Source: Tenrec ecaudatus
Lineage: Eukaryota; Chordata; Mammalia; Afrosoricida; Tenrecidae
DNA length: 64,000 nt
Assembly: GCF_050624435.1 (NCBI RefSeq)
Contig: NW_027457738.1
Span: forward strand, 560,501-624,500
Direction of reading: 5' to 3'
The stretch's first letter is position 1. Each line of letters opens with the position of its first letter. The notes under the pieces are model-generated. The model had not been told where the DNA came from and ran no database searches. It saw only the letters and a list, made by a program, of their open reading frames with translations. Shown here in pieces: positions 25,255 to 37,500 of this stretch. The position numbers and the translations under genes were made by a program.

Positions 25255-28200
25255 AGATAGTCCAAATGCCCGCTAGTTAACCTACATAGTCCAAGGTCAG
25301 CTAGTTAACCTAGATAGTCCAAGTGTCCGCTAGTTAACCTAGATATTACAAGTGCCCGCTAGTTAACCTACATAGTCAAAGTGCCCTTAGGGAACCTATA
25401 TAGTCTAATTGCACGCTAGGGGACCTCTATTGTACAAGTGCCCGCTAATCAACCTAGATAGTCCAAGAGCCCGCTAGTTAAACTAGATAATCCAAGTGCC
25501 CGCTAGTTAACCTTGATCATCCAAGTGCCGCTAGTTAACCTACATAGCCCAAGTGCCTGATAGGGAACCTACATAGTCCAAGTGCCCGCAGAGGAACCTA
25601 CATAGTCCAAGTGGCCGATAGGGAACCTACATATTCCCAGTGCCCGTTAGGGAACCTAGATAGTCCAAGTGCCCGTAGGGAACCTATATAGTCCAACTGC
25701 CCGCTAGGGAAGCTACATAGTCAAAGTGCCCGCTAGGGAACCTGCATTGTGCAAGTACCCACTAGTTAACCTAGATAGTCCAAGTGCCCGCTAGTTAACT
25801 TACATAGTCCAAGGTCAGCTAGTTAACCTAGATAGTCCAAGTGCCCGCTAGTTAACCTACATAGTCCAAGGTCAGCTAGTTAACCTAGATAGTCCAAGAA
25901 CCCGCTAGTTAACCTAGATAGTCCAAGTTCCCGCTAGTTAACCTACATAGTCCAAAGGCCTGCTAGTTAACCTAGATATTTCAAGGGCCCGCTAGTTAAC
26001 CTAGATCGTCCAAGTGTCCGCTAGTTAACCTACATAGTCCAAGTTCTCGTTAGGTAACCTAGATAGTACAAGTGCCCGCAAGGTAACCTACATAGTCCAA
26101 GTGCCCACTAGGTAACCTAGATAATCCAAGTTCCTGTTAGCTAACCTAGATAATCCAAGTGCCCGCTAGGTAACCTACATAGTCCAAGTGCCATTTCGTT
26201 AACCTAGGTAGTCCAAGTGCCCGCTAGGTAACCGTCATAGTCAAAGGGTCCGCTAGGTAACCTATATAGTCCATGTGCCCGTTACCTAACCTAGATAGTC
26301 CAATTGCCCGCTATGCAACATACATAGTCTAAGTGCCCGCTAGTTAACCTACATAGTCCAAGTGCCCACTAGGTAACCTAGATAGTCCAAGTGCCCGCTA
26401 GGTAACTTACATAGTCCAAATGCCCGCTAGGCAACCTAGATAGTCCAAGTGTCCGTTCGTTAACCTAGATGGCCAAGTGCCCGCTAGGTAACCTAGACAT
26501 TCCAAGTGTCTGCTAGGTAATCTACATATTCCAAATGCCTGTTTGTTAACCTACATAGTCCAAGGGCCCACTAGTTAACCTAGATCCTCCAATGGTCCTC
26601 TAGTTAACCTGCATAGTCCAAGTGCACGCTAGTTAACCTACATAGTCCAAGTGCCGCTATATAACCTACATAGTGCAAGTGTCCCCTAGTTAACCTACAT
26701 AGTCCAAGTGCCCGGTAGTTAACATAGATAGTCCAAGTGCCCGCTAGGGGACGTACATAGTCCAAGTGCCCGCTAGGTAACCTAGATTGTGCATGTGCCC
26801 GGTATTAACCTACATAGTCCAAGTGCCCGCTAGGTAACCTAGATAGTCCAAGGGCCCGCTAGTTTACCTACATAGTCCAAGTGCCCGGTAGTTAACTTAC
26901 ATAGTCCAAGTGTCCACTCTGGAACCTACATAGTTCAAGTGCCTGCTAGGGAACCTATATAGTTCAAGTGTCCGTAGGGAACATACAGAGTCCAAGTGCC
27001 CGCTAGGGAATCTACATAGTCCAAGGGCCCGCTAGTTAACGTAGATAGTCCAACTGCCGCTACATATTCTATATAGTCAAAGTGCCCGCTAGGGAACCTA
27101 CATAGTCCAAGTGCCCTCTAGTTAACCTAGATAGTCCAAATGCCCGCTAGTTAACCTAGATAGTCCAAGTGCCTGCTAGTTAACTAGGATCATCAAAGTG
27201 CCCTCTAGTTAACTTACATAGTCCAAAGGCCTACTAGTTAACCTACATAGAGCAAGGGCCCGCTAGTTAACCTTGATAGTCCAAGTGCCCGCTAGTTTAC
27301 CTACATAGTCCAAGTTCCCGCTAGGTAACCTAGACAGTCCAAGTGACCATTAGGTTACCTACATAGTCCAAGTGCCCGTTCGTTAACCTACATAGTCCAA
27401 GTGCCCGCTAGGTAACGTAGATAGCCCAAGTGCCCGCTAGGGAACGTACATAGTCCAAGTGCCCGCTAGGTAACCTAGATAGTCCAAGTGCCCGCTAGTT
27501 AACCTACATAGTCCAAGTGCCTGCTAGGTTAACTACATAGTCCAAGTGCCCACTAGGTAACCTAGACAGTCCAATTGCCCCCTAGTTAACCTAGACAGTC
27601 CAAGTACCCGATAGGGAACCTACATAGTCTAAGTGCTCGCTAGGGAACCTACATAGTCCAAGTGCTCGCTAGGCAACCTACATAGTCCAAGTGCCCGTTA
27701 GTTAACCTAGATAGTCAAATTGCCTGCTAGGTAACCTAAATAGTCCAAGTGCCCGCTAGGGTACCTACATAGTCCAAGTGTCCGCTAGTTAACCTACATA
27801 GTCCAAGTGCCCGCTTGGTAACATAGACAGTCCAAGTGACCGCTAGGTTACCTACATAGTCCAAGTGCACGTTCGTTAACCTAGATATTCCAAGTGCCCG
27901 CTAGGGAAACTACATAATCCAAGTGCCCCCTAGTTAACCTAGATAGTCCAAGTGCCCGCTAGTAAACCTAGATAGTCCAAGGGCCCGCTAGGGAACCTAC
28001 ATAGTCCAAGGGCCCGCTAGAGAACCTACATAGTCCAAGTCCCCGTTAGTTAACCTAGATAGTCCAAGTGCCTGCTTGGTAACCTAGGTAGTCCAACAGA
28101 CCGCTAGGTAACCTACATACTCCAAGAACCCGCTAGGTAACGTAGATAGTTCAAGTGCCAGCTAGGTAAGCTAGATATTCCAAGTGCCCGCTAGGTAACC

Positions 28201-31200
28201 TACAAAATCTAAGTGTCCGCTAGGTTATCTATGTAGTCCAAATGCCCGGTAGGGAATCTCCATAGTCCAAGGGCCCGCTAGTTAACGTAGATAGCCCAAG
28301 TGCCGCTAGTTAATCTACATAGTCCAAGGGCCCGCTAGTTAACCTACATAGTCCAAGTACCCGCTAGTTAACCTAGATCGTCCAAGTGCCCGCTAGGTAT
28401 CCTATATTGTCCAAGGGCCCGCTAGTTAACCTACATTGTCCAAGGGCTTGCTAGGTAACCTACAAAGTCTAAGTGCCCGCTAGCTTATCTATATAGTCCA
28501 AATGCCCGCTAGGGAACCTACATAGTCCAAGTGCCCGCTAGTTAACCTAGATCGTCCAAGTGCCCGCTAGTTAACCTACATTGTCCAAGGGCCTGCTAGT
28601 TAACCTACGTAGTCCAAGGTCCGCTAGTTAACCTAGATATTCCAAGTGCTCGCTAGTTAACCTACATAGTACAAGGGCCCGCTAGTTGACCTAGATAGTC
28701 CAAGTGCCCGCTAGTTAACCTAGATAGTCCAAGTGCCCGCTAGGTAACCTAATTAGTCCAAATGTCCGATAGGGATCCTACATAGTCCAAGTGCCCGCTA
28801 GGTCACCTACATAGTCAACGTGCCCGTTCATTAACCTAGATAGTCTAAGTGCCCGCTAGGAAACCTACATAGTCCAAGTGCCCACTAGGTAACCTAAATA
28901 ATCCAAATGCCCGCTAGGGAAACTACATAGTTCAAGTGCCCGCTAGTTAACCTAGATAGTCCAAGTGCCCACTAGTAAACCTACATAGTCCAAGGGCCCG
29001 CAAGTTAATCTAGATAGTCCAAGTGCCCGCTAGTTAACCTACATAGTCCAAGGACCCTCTAGTTAACCTAGATAGTCCAAGTGCCCGCTAGGGGACGTAT
29101 ATAGTCCAAGTGCCCGCTAAGTAACCTAGATAGTCCAAGTGCCCACTATTGTATGTACATAGATCAAGTGCCCGCTAGGTAACCTAGATTGTCCAAGTGT
29201 CCGCTAGTTATCCTACATAGTCCACGTGCCCGCTAGGTAACCTAGATAGTCCAAGGTCCTGCTAGTTAACCTACATAGTCCAATGCCCGATAGGGAACCT
29301 ACATAGTCCAAGTGCCCGCGGAGGAAGCTACATAGTCCAAATACCCGATAGGGAACCTACATATTCCAAGTGCCCGTTAGGGAACCTAGATAGTCCAAGT
29401 GCCCGTAGGGAACCTATATAGTCCAATTGCCCGCTAGGGAACCTACATAGTCAAAGAGCCCGCTAGGGAACCTGCATTGTGCAAGTGCCCGCTTATTAAC
29501 CTAGATAGTCCAAGTGCCCGCTAGTTAACCTAGATAGTCCAATTGCCCGCTAGTTAACCTTGATCATCCAAGTGCCCGCTAGTTAACCTACATATTCCAA
29601 GTGCCTGATAGGGAACCTACATAGTCCAAGTGCCTGCAGAGGAACCTACATAGTCTAAGTGTCTGATAGGGAACCTACATATTCCAAGTGCCCGTTAGGG
29701 AACCTAGATAGTCCAAGTGCCCGCTAGGGAACCTACATAGTCAAAGTGCCCTCTAGGGAACCTGCATTGTAAAAGTGCCCGCTAGTTAACCTAGATATTC
29801 CAAGTGCCCGCTAGTTAAACTACGTAGTCAAAGTGACCATAGGGAACCTATATAGTCCAAGTGCCCGCTAGGGAACCTGCATTGTGCAAGTGCCCGCTAG
29901 TTAACCTAGATAGTCCAAAAGCCCGCAAGTTAACTTACATAGTCCAAGGTCAGCTAGTTAACCTAGATAGTCCAAGTGCCCTCTAGGGAACCTTCATTGT
30001 ACAAGTGCCCGCTAATCAACCTAGATAGTCCAAGTGCCCGCTAGTTAACCTACATAGTCCAAGAACCCACTAGTTAACCTAGATAGTCCAAGTGCCCGCT
30101 AGTCAACCTACATAGTCCAAGGGCCCGCTAGTTAACCTAGATATTCCAAGTGCCCGCTAGGGAACCTACATAGTCAAAGTGCACATAGGGAACCTGCATT
30201 GTGCAAGTGCCCGCTAGTTAACCTAGATCATCCAAGTGTCCCCTGGTTAACCTATATAGTCCAAGTTCCCATTAGGTAACCTAGATAGTACAAGTGCCCG
30301 CAAGGTAACCTACATAGTCCAAGTGCCCACTAGGAAACCTACATAGTCCAAGTGCCCACTAGGTAACCCAAATAATCCAAATGCCCGCTAGGGAAACTAC
30401 ATAGTCCAAGTGCCCGCTAGTTAACCTAGATAGTCCAAGTGCCCGCTAGTAAACCTAGATAGTCCAAGGGCCCGCTAGTTAATCTAGATAGTCCAAGTAC
30501 CCGCTAGTTAACCTACATAGTCCAAGGGCCCTCTAGTTAACCTAGATAGTCCAAGTGCCCGCTAGGGGACGTACATAGTCCAAGTGCCCGCTAGGTAACC
30601 TTGATAGTCCAAGTGCCCACTATTGTATGTACATCGTTCAAGTGCCCGCTAAGTAACCTAGATTGTCAAAGTGTCCGCTAGTTAACCTACATAGTCCAAG
30701 TGCCCGCTAAGTAACGTAGATAGTCCAAGGTCCTGCTAGTTAACCTACATAGTCCAATGCCCGATAGGGAACCTACATAGTTCAAGTGCCCGCTGAGGAA
30801 CCTACATAGTCCAAGTGCCCACTCTGGAACATACATAGTCCAAGTGCCCGCTAGGGAATCTACATAGTCCAAAGGCCCGCTAATTAACGTAGATAGTCCA
30901 AGTGCCGCTAGTTAATCTACATAGTTCAAGGGCCCGCTAGTTAACCTACATAGTCCAAGGGCCCGCTAGTTAACCTACATCGTCCAAGGGCCCGCTAGTT
31001 TACCTAGATAGTCCAAGTGCCCCGTAGTTAACCTACATACTCCAAGTGCCCGCTAGGTAACCTAGACAGTTCAAGTGACCACTAGTTTACCTACATAGTC
31101 CAAGTGCCCGCTAGGCAACCAACATACTCCAAATGCCCGCTAGGGACCCTAATAGTCCAAATGCCCGCTAGTTAACCTAGATAGTCCAAGTGTTCGCTAC

Positions 31201-31577
31201 TTAACATAGATAGTCCAAGTGCCCGCTACTTAACCTAGATAGACCAAGTGCCCGCTAGGGAACCTATCTAGTCCAAGTGCCCGATAGGGAACGTACATAG
31301 TCCAAGTGCCCGCTAGTTAACATAGATAGTCCAAGTACCCGCTAGGAAACGTACATAGTCCATGTGCCCGCTAGGTAACGTACATAGTCCAAGTGCCCGC
31401 TAGGTAACCTAGATAGTCCAAGTGCCCGGTAGGGAACGTACATAATCCAAGTGCCCGCTAGGTAACCTAGATAGTCCAAATGCCCGCTAGGGAACCCACA
31501 TAGTCCAAGTGCCCGTTAGATCACCTAGATAGTCCAAATGCCAGCTAGGGAACCCACATAGTCCAAGTGCCCGCTAG

Positions 31578-34500
31578 TTAACCTACATAGTCCAAGGGCC
31601 CTCTAGTTAACCTGGATAGTCCAAGTTCCCACTATTGTATGTACATAGATCAAGTGCCCGCTAGGTAACCTAGATTGTCCAAGTGTCCGCTAGTTAACCT
31701 ACATAGTCCAAGTGCCCGCTAGTTAATTTACATAGTCCAAGGTCAGCTAGTTAACCTAGATATTCCAAGTGCCCGCTAGTTAACCTACATAGTCCAAGGC
31801 CAGCTAGTTAACCTAGATAGTCCAAGTGCCCGCTAGTTAACCAAGATATTCCAAGTGCCCGCTAGTTAACCTACATAGTCAAAGTGCCCTTAGGGAACCT
31901 ATATAGTCCAAGTGCCAGCTAGGTAACCTGCATTGTACAAGTGCCCTCTAATCAACCTAGATACTCCAAGTGTCCACTAGTTAACCTAGATAATCCAAGT
32001 GCCTGCTAGTTAACCTTGATCATCCAAGTGCCCGCTAGTTAACCTACATAGTCCAAGTGCCTGATAGGGAACCTACATAGTCCAAGTGCCCGCAGAGGAA
32101 CCTATATAGTCCAAGTGCCCGATAGGGAACCTACACATTCCAAGTGCCCGTTAGGGAACCTAGATAGTCCAAGTGCCGTAGTGAACCTATATAGTCCAAG
32201 TGCCCGCTAGGGAACCTACATAGTCAAAGTGCCCGCTAGGGAACCTGCATTGTGCAAGTACCCGCTAGTTAACCTAGATAGTCCAAGTGCCCGCTAGTTA
32301 ACTTACATAGTCCAGGGTCAGCTAGTTAACCTAGATAGTCCAAGAGCCCGCTAGTTAACCTACATAGTCCAAGAACCCACTAGTTAACCTAGATAGTCCA
32401 AGTGCCCGCTAGTCAACCTACATAGTCCAAGGGCCCGCTAGTTAACCTAGATATTCCAAGTGCCCGCTAGGGAACCTACATAGTCAAAGTGCCCATAGGG
32501 AACCTGCATTGTGCAAGTGCCCGCTAGTTAACCTAGATAGTCCAAGTGCCCGCTAGTTAACTTACATAGACCAAGGTCAGCTAGTTAACCTAGATAGTCC
32601 AAGTGCCCGCTAGTTAACCTACATAGTCCAAGAACCCACTAGTTAACCTAGATAGTCCAAGTGCCCGCTAGTCAACCTACATAGTCCAAGGGCCCGCTAG
32701 TTAACCTAGATATTCCAAGTGCCCGCTAGGGAACCTACATAGTCAAAGTGCACATAGGGAACCTGCATTGTGCAAGTGCCCGCTAGTTAACCTACATAGT
32801 CCAAGTGCCCGCTAGTTAACTTACATAGTCCAAGGTCAGTTAGTTAACCTAGATAGTCCAAGTGCCCGCTAGTTAACCTACATAGTCCAAGAACCCACTA
32901 GTTAACCTAGATAGTCCAAGTGCCCGCTAGTCAACCTACATAGTCCAAGTGCCCGCTAGTCAACCTACATAGTCCAAGGGCCCGCTAGTTAACCTAGATA
33001 GTCCAAGTGCCCGCTAGTTAACCTACATAGTCCAAGGGCCCTCTAGTAAACGTGGATATTCCACGTGCCCACTATTGTATGTACATAGTTCAAGTGCCCG
33101 CTAGGTAACCTAGATTGTCCAAGTGTCCGCTAGTTAACCTACATAGTCCAAGTGCCCACTAAGTAACCTAGATAGTCCAAATCCTGCTAGTTAACCTATA
33201 TAATATAATGCCTGATAGGGAACCTACATAGTCCAAGTGCCCGCTGAGGAACCTACATAGTCCAAGTACCCGATAGGGAACCTACATATTCCAAGTGCCC
33301 GTTAGGGAACCTAGATAGTTCAAGTGCCCGTAGAGAACCAATATACTCCAATTGCCCGCTAGGGAACCTACATAGTCAAAGAGCCTGCTAGGGAATCTGC
33401 ATTGTACAAGTGCCCGCTAATTAACCTAGATAGTCCAAGTGCCCGCTAGTTAACCTAGATAGTCCAAGTGCCCGCTAGTTAACCTTGATCATCCAAGTGC
33501 CCGCTAGTTAACCTACATAGTCCAAGTGCCTGATAGGGAACCTACATAGTCCAAGTGCCCGCACAGGACCTACATAGTCCAAGTGTCCGATAGGGAACCT
33601 ACATATTCCAAGTGCCCGTTAGGGAACCTAGATAGTCCAAGTACCCATAGGGTACCTATATAGTCCATGTGCCCGCTAGGGAACCTACATAGTCAAAGTG
33701 CCCGCTAGGGAACCAGCATTGTGCAAATGCCCGCTAGTTAACCTAGATAGTCCAAGTGCCCGCTAGTAAACTTACATAGTACAAGGTCAGTTAGTTAACC
33801 TAGATAGTCCAAATGCCCGCTAGTTAACCTACATAGTCCAAGGTCAGCTAGTCAACCTAGATAGTCCAAGTGTCCGCTAGTTAACCTAGATATTACAAGT
33901 GCCCGCTAGTTAACCTACATAGTCAAAGTGCCCTTAGGGAACCTATATAGTCTAATTGCACGCTAGGGGACCTCCATTGTACAAGTGCCCGCTAATCAAC
34001 CTAGATAGTCCAAGAGCCCGCTAGTTAAACTAGATAATCCAAGTGCCCGCTAGTTAACCTTGATCATCCAAGTGCCGCTAGTTAACCTACATAGTCCAAG
34101 TGCCTGATAGGGAACCTACATAGTCCAAGTGCCCGCAGAGGAACCTACATAGTCCAAGTGGCCGATAGGGAACCTACATATTCCCAGTGCCCGTTAGGGA
34201 ACCTAGATAGTCCAAGTGCCCGTAGGGAACCTATATAGTCCAACTGCCCGCTAGGGAAGCTACATTGTCAAAGTGCCCGCTAGGGAACCTGCATTGTGCA
34301 AGTACCCACTAGTTAACCTAGATAGTCCATGTGCCCGCTAGTTAACTTACATAGTCCAAGGTCAGATAGTTAACCTAGATAGTCCAAGTGCCCGCTAGTT
34401 AACCTACATAGTCCAAGGTCAGCTAGTTAACCTAGATAGTCCAAGAACCCGCTAGTTAACCTAGATAGTCCAAGTTCCCGCTAGTTAACCTACATAGTCC

Positions 34501-37500
34501 AAAGGCCCGCTAGTTAACCTAGATATTTCAAGGGCCCGCTAGTTAACCTAGATCGTCCAAGTGTCCGCTAGTTAACCTACATAGTCCAAGTTCTCGTTAG
34601 GTAACCTAGATAGTACAAGTGCCCGCAAGGTAACCTACATAGTCCAAGTGCCCACTAGGTAACCTAGATAATCCAAGTTCCTGTTAGCTAACCTAGATAA
34701 TCCAAGTGCCCGCTAGGTAACCTACATAGTCCAAGTGCCATTTCGTTAACCTAGGTAGTCCAAGTGCCCGCTAGGTAACCGTCATAGTCAAAGGGTCCGC
34801 TAGGTAACCTATATAGTCCATGTGCCCGTTACCTAACCTAGATAGTCCAATTGCCCGCTATGCAACATACATAGTCTAAGTGCCCGCTAGTTAACCTACA
34901 TAGTCCAAGTGCCCACTAGGTAACCTAGATAGTCCAAGTGCCCGCTAGGTAACTTACATAGTCCAAATGCCCGCTAGGCAACCTAGATAGTCCAAGTGTC
35001 CGTTCGTTAACCTAGATGGCCAAGTGCCCGCTAGGTAACCGAGACATTCCAAGTGTCTGCTAGGTAATCTACATATTCCAAATGCCTGTTTGTTAACCTA
35101 CATAGTCCAAGGGCCCACTAGTTAACCTAGATCCTCCAATGGTCCTCTAGTTAACCTGCATAGTCCAAGTGCACGCTAGTTAACCTACATAGTCCAAGTG
35201 CCGCTATATAACCTACATAGTGCAAGTGTCCCCTAGTTAACCTACATAGTCCAAGTGCCCGGTAGTTAACATAGATAGTCCAAGTGCCCGCTAGGGGACG
35301 TACATAGTCCAAGTGCCCGCTAGGTAACCTAGATTGTGCATGTGCCCGGTATTAACCTACATAGTCCAAGTGCCCGCTAGGTAACCTAGATAGTCCAAGG
35401 GCCCGCTAGTTTACCTACATAGTCCAAGTGCCCGGTAGTTAACTTACATAGTCCAAGTGTCCACTCTGGAACCTACATAGTTCAAGTGCCTGCTAGGGAA
35501 CCTATATAGTTCAAGTGTCCGTAGGGAACATACAGAGTCCAAGTGCCCGCTAGGGAATCTACATAGTCCAAGGGCCCGCTAGTTAACGTAGATAGTCCAA
35601 CTGCCGCTACATATTCTATATAGTCAAAGTGCCCGCTAGGGAACCTACATAGTCCAAGTGCCCTCTAGTTAACCTAGATAGTCCAAATGCCCGCTAGTTA
35701 ACCTAGATAGTCCAAGTGCCTGCTAGTTACCTAGGATCATCAAAGTGCCCTCTAGTTAACTTACATAGTCCAAAGGCCTACTAGTTAACCTACATAGAGC
35801 AAGGGCCCGCTAGTTAACCTTGATAGTCCAAGTGCCCGCTAGTTTACCTACATAGTCCAAGTTCCTGCTAGGTAACCTAGACAGTCCAAGTGACCATTAG
35901 GTTACCTACATAGTCCAAGTGCCCGCTAGGTAACGTAGATAGCCCAAGTGCCCGCTAGTTAACCTACATAGTCCAAGTGCCTGCTAGGTTAACTACATAG
36001 TCCAAGTGCCCACTAGGTAACCTAGACAGTCCAATTGCCCCCTAGTTAACCTAGACAGTCCAAGGACCCGATAGGGAACCTACATAGTCTAAGTGCTCGC
36101 TAGGGAACCTACATAGTCCAAGTGCTCGCTAGGCAACCTACATAGTCCAAGTGCCCGTTAGTTAACCTAGATAGTCAAATTGCCTGCTAGGTAACCTAAA
36201 TAGTCCAAGTGCCCGCTAGGGTACCTACATAGTCCAAGTGTCCGCTAGTTAACCTACATAGTCCAAGTGCCCGCTTGGTAACATAGACAGTCCAAGTGAC
36301 CGCTAGGTTACCTACATAGTCCAAGTGCACGTTCGTTAACCTAGATATTCCAAGTGCCCGCTAGGGAAACTACATAATCCAAGTGCCCCCTAGTTAACCT
36401 AGATAGTCCAAGTGCCCGCTAGTAAACCTAGATAGTCCAAGGGCCCGCTAGGGAACATACATAGTCCAAGGGCCCGCTAGAGAACCTACATAGTCCAAGT
36501 CCCCGTTAGTTAACCTAGATAGTCCAAGTGCCTGCTTGGTAACCTAGGTAGTCCAACAGACCGCTAGGTAACCTACATACTCCAAGAACCCGCTAGGTAA
36601 CGTAGATAGTTCAAGTGCCAGCTAGGTAAGCTAGATATTCCAAGTGCCCGCTAGGTAACCTACAAAATCTAAGTGTCCGCTAGGTTATCTATGTAGTCCA
36701 AATGCCCGGTAGGGAATCTCCATAGTCCAAGGGCCCGCTAGTTAACGTAGATAGCCCAAGTGCCGCTAGTTAATCTACATAGTCCAAGGGCCCGCTAGTT
36801 AACCTACATAGTCCAAGTACCCGCTAGTTAACCTAGATCGTCCAAGTGCCCGCTAGGTATCCTATATTGTCCAAGGGCCCGCTAGTTAACCTACATTGTC
36901 CAAGGGCTTGCTAGGTAACCTACAAAGTCTAAGTGCCCGCTAGGTTATCTATATAGTCCAAATGCCCGCTAGGGAACCTACATTGTTCAAGTGCCCGCTA
37001 GTTAACCTAGATCGTCCAAGTGCCCGCTAGTTAACCTACATTGTCCAAGGGCCTGCTAGTTAACCTACGTAGTCCAAGGTCCGCTAGTTAACCTAGATAT
37101 TCCAAGTGCTCGCTAGTTAACCTACATAGTACAAGGGCCCGCTAGTTGACCTAGATAGTCCAAGTGCCCGCTAGTTAACCTAGATAGTCCAAGTGCCCGC
37201 TAGGTAACCTAATTAGTCCAAATGTCCGATAGGGATCCTACATAGTCCAAGTGCCCGCTAGGTCACCTACATAGTCAACGTGCCCGTTCATTAACCTAGA
37301 TAGTCTAAGTGCCCGCTAGGAAACCTACATAGTCCAAGTGCCCACTAGGTAACCTAAATAATCCAAATGCCCGCTAGGGAAACTACATAGTTCAAGTGCC
37401 CGCTAGTTAACCTAGATAGTCCAAGTGCCCACTAGTAAACCTACATAGTCCAAGGGCCCGCAAGTTAATCTAGATAGTCCAAGTGCCCGCTAGTTAACCT

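Larger units (their letters stand above)
22714..31577. repeat. HOR B copy 1 (B1), 8864 bp
   Basis: Period B is set by pairs of diagnostic sites exactly 8864 bp apart: markers 22766 and 31630, markers 24206 and 33070, and the CATAGGGAACC site at 23631 and 32495. The right edge is a switch point at about 31577: after GCCCGCTAG the sequence returns to the GGGCCCTCTAG stretch found at the start of the copy. Internally B1 has an A-like half (about 25900-29000) that is clearly diverged from A1-A4, showing common but older descent. It contains a private 317-bp duplication at 24621-25254. Confidence 0.88.

Noticed and set aside
27050..27080. Unusual stretch with CTGCCGCTACATATTCTATATAG as a possible unique insertion (also at about 35605)
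   Set aside because: It keeps unit length and rejoins the normal core. It is a diverged unit shared by B1 and B2, not foreign sequence.
30687..30872. Open frame of 61 codons on the minus strand, ending in a repeated Leu-Ala-Gly-Thr-Trp-Thr-Met motif
   Set aside because: It is a translation of the satellite itself, opened by chance where variant units lack stops. There is no matching start context or domain, and the flanks are the same repeat.
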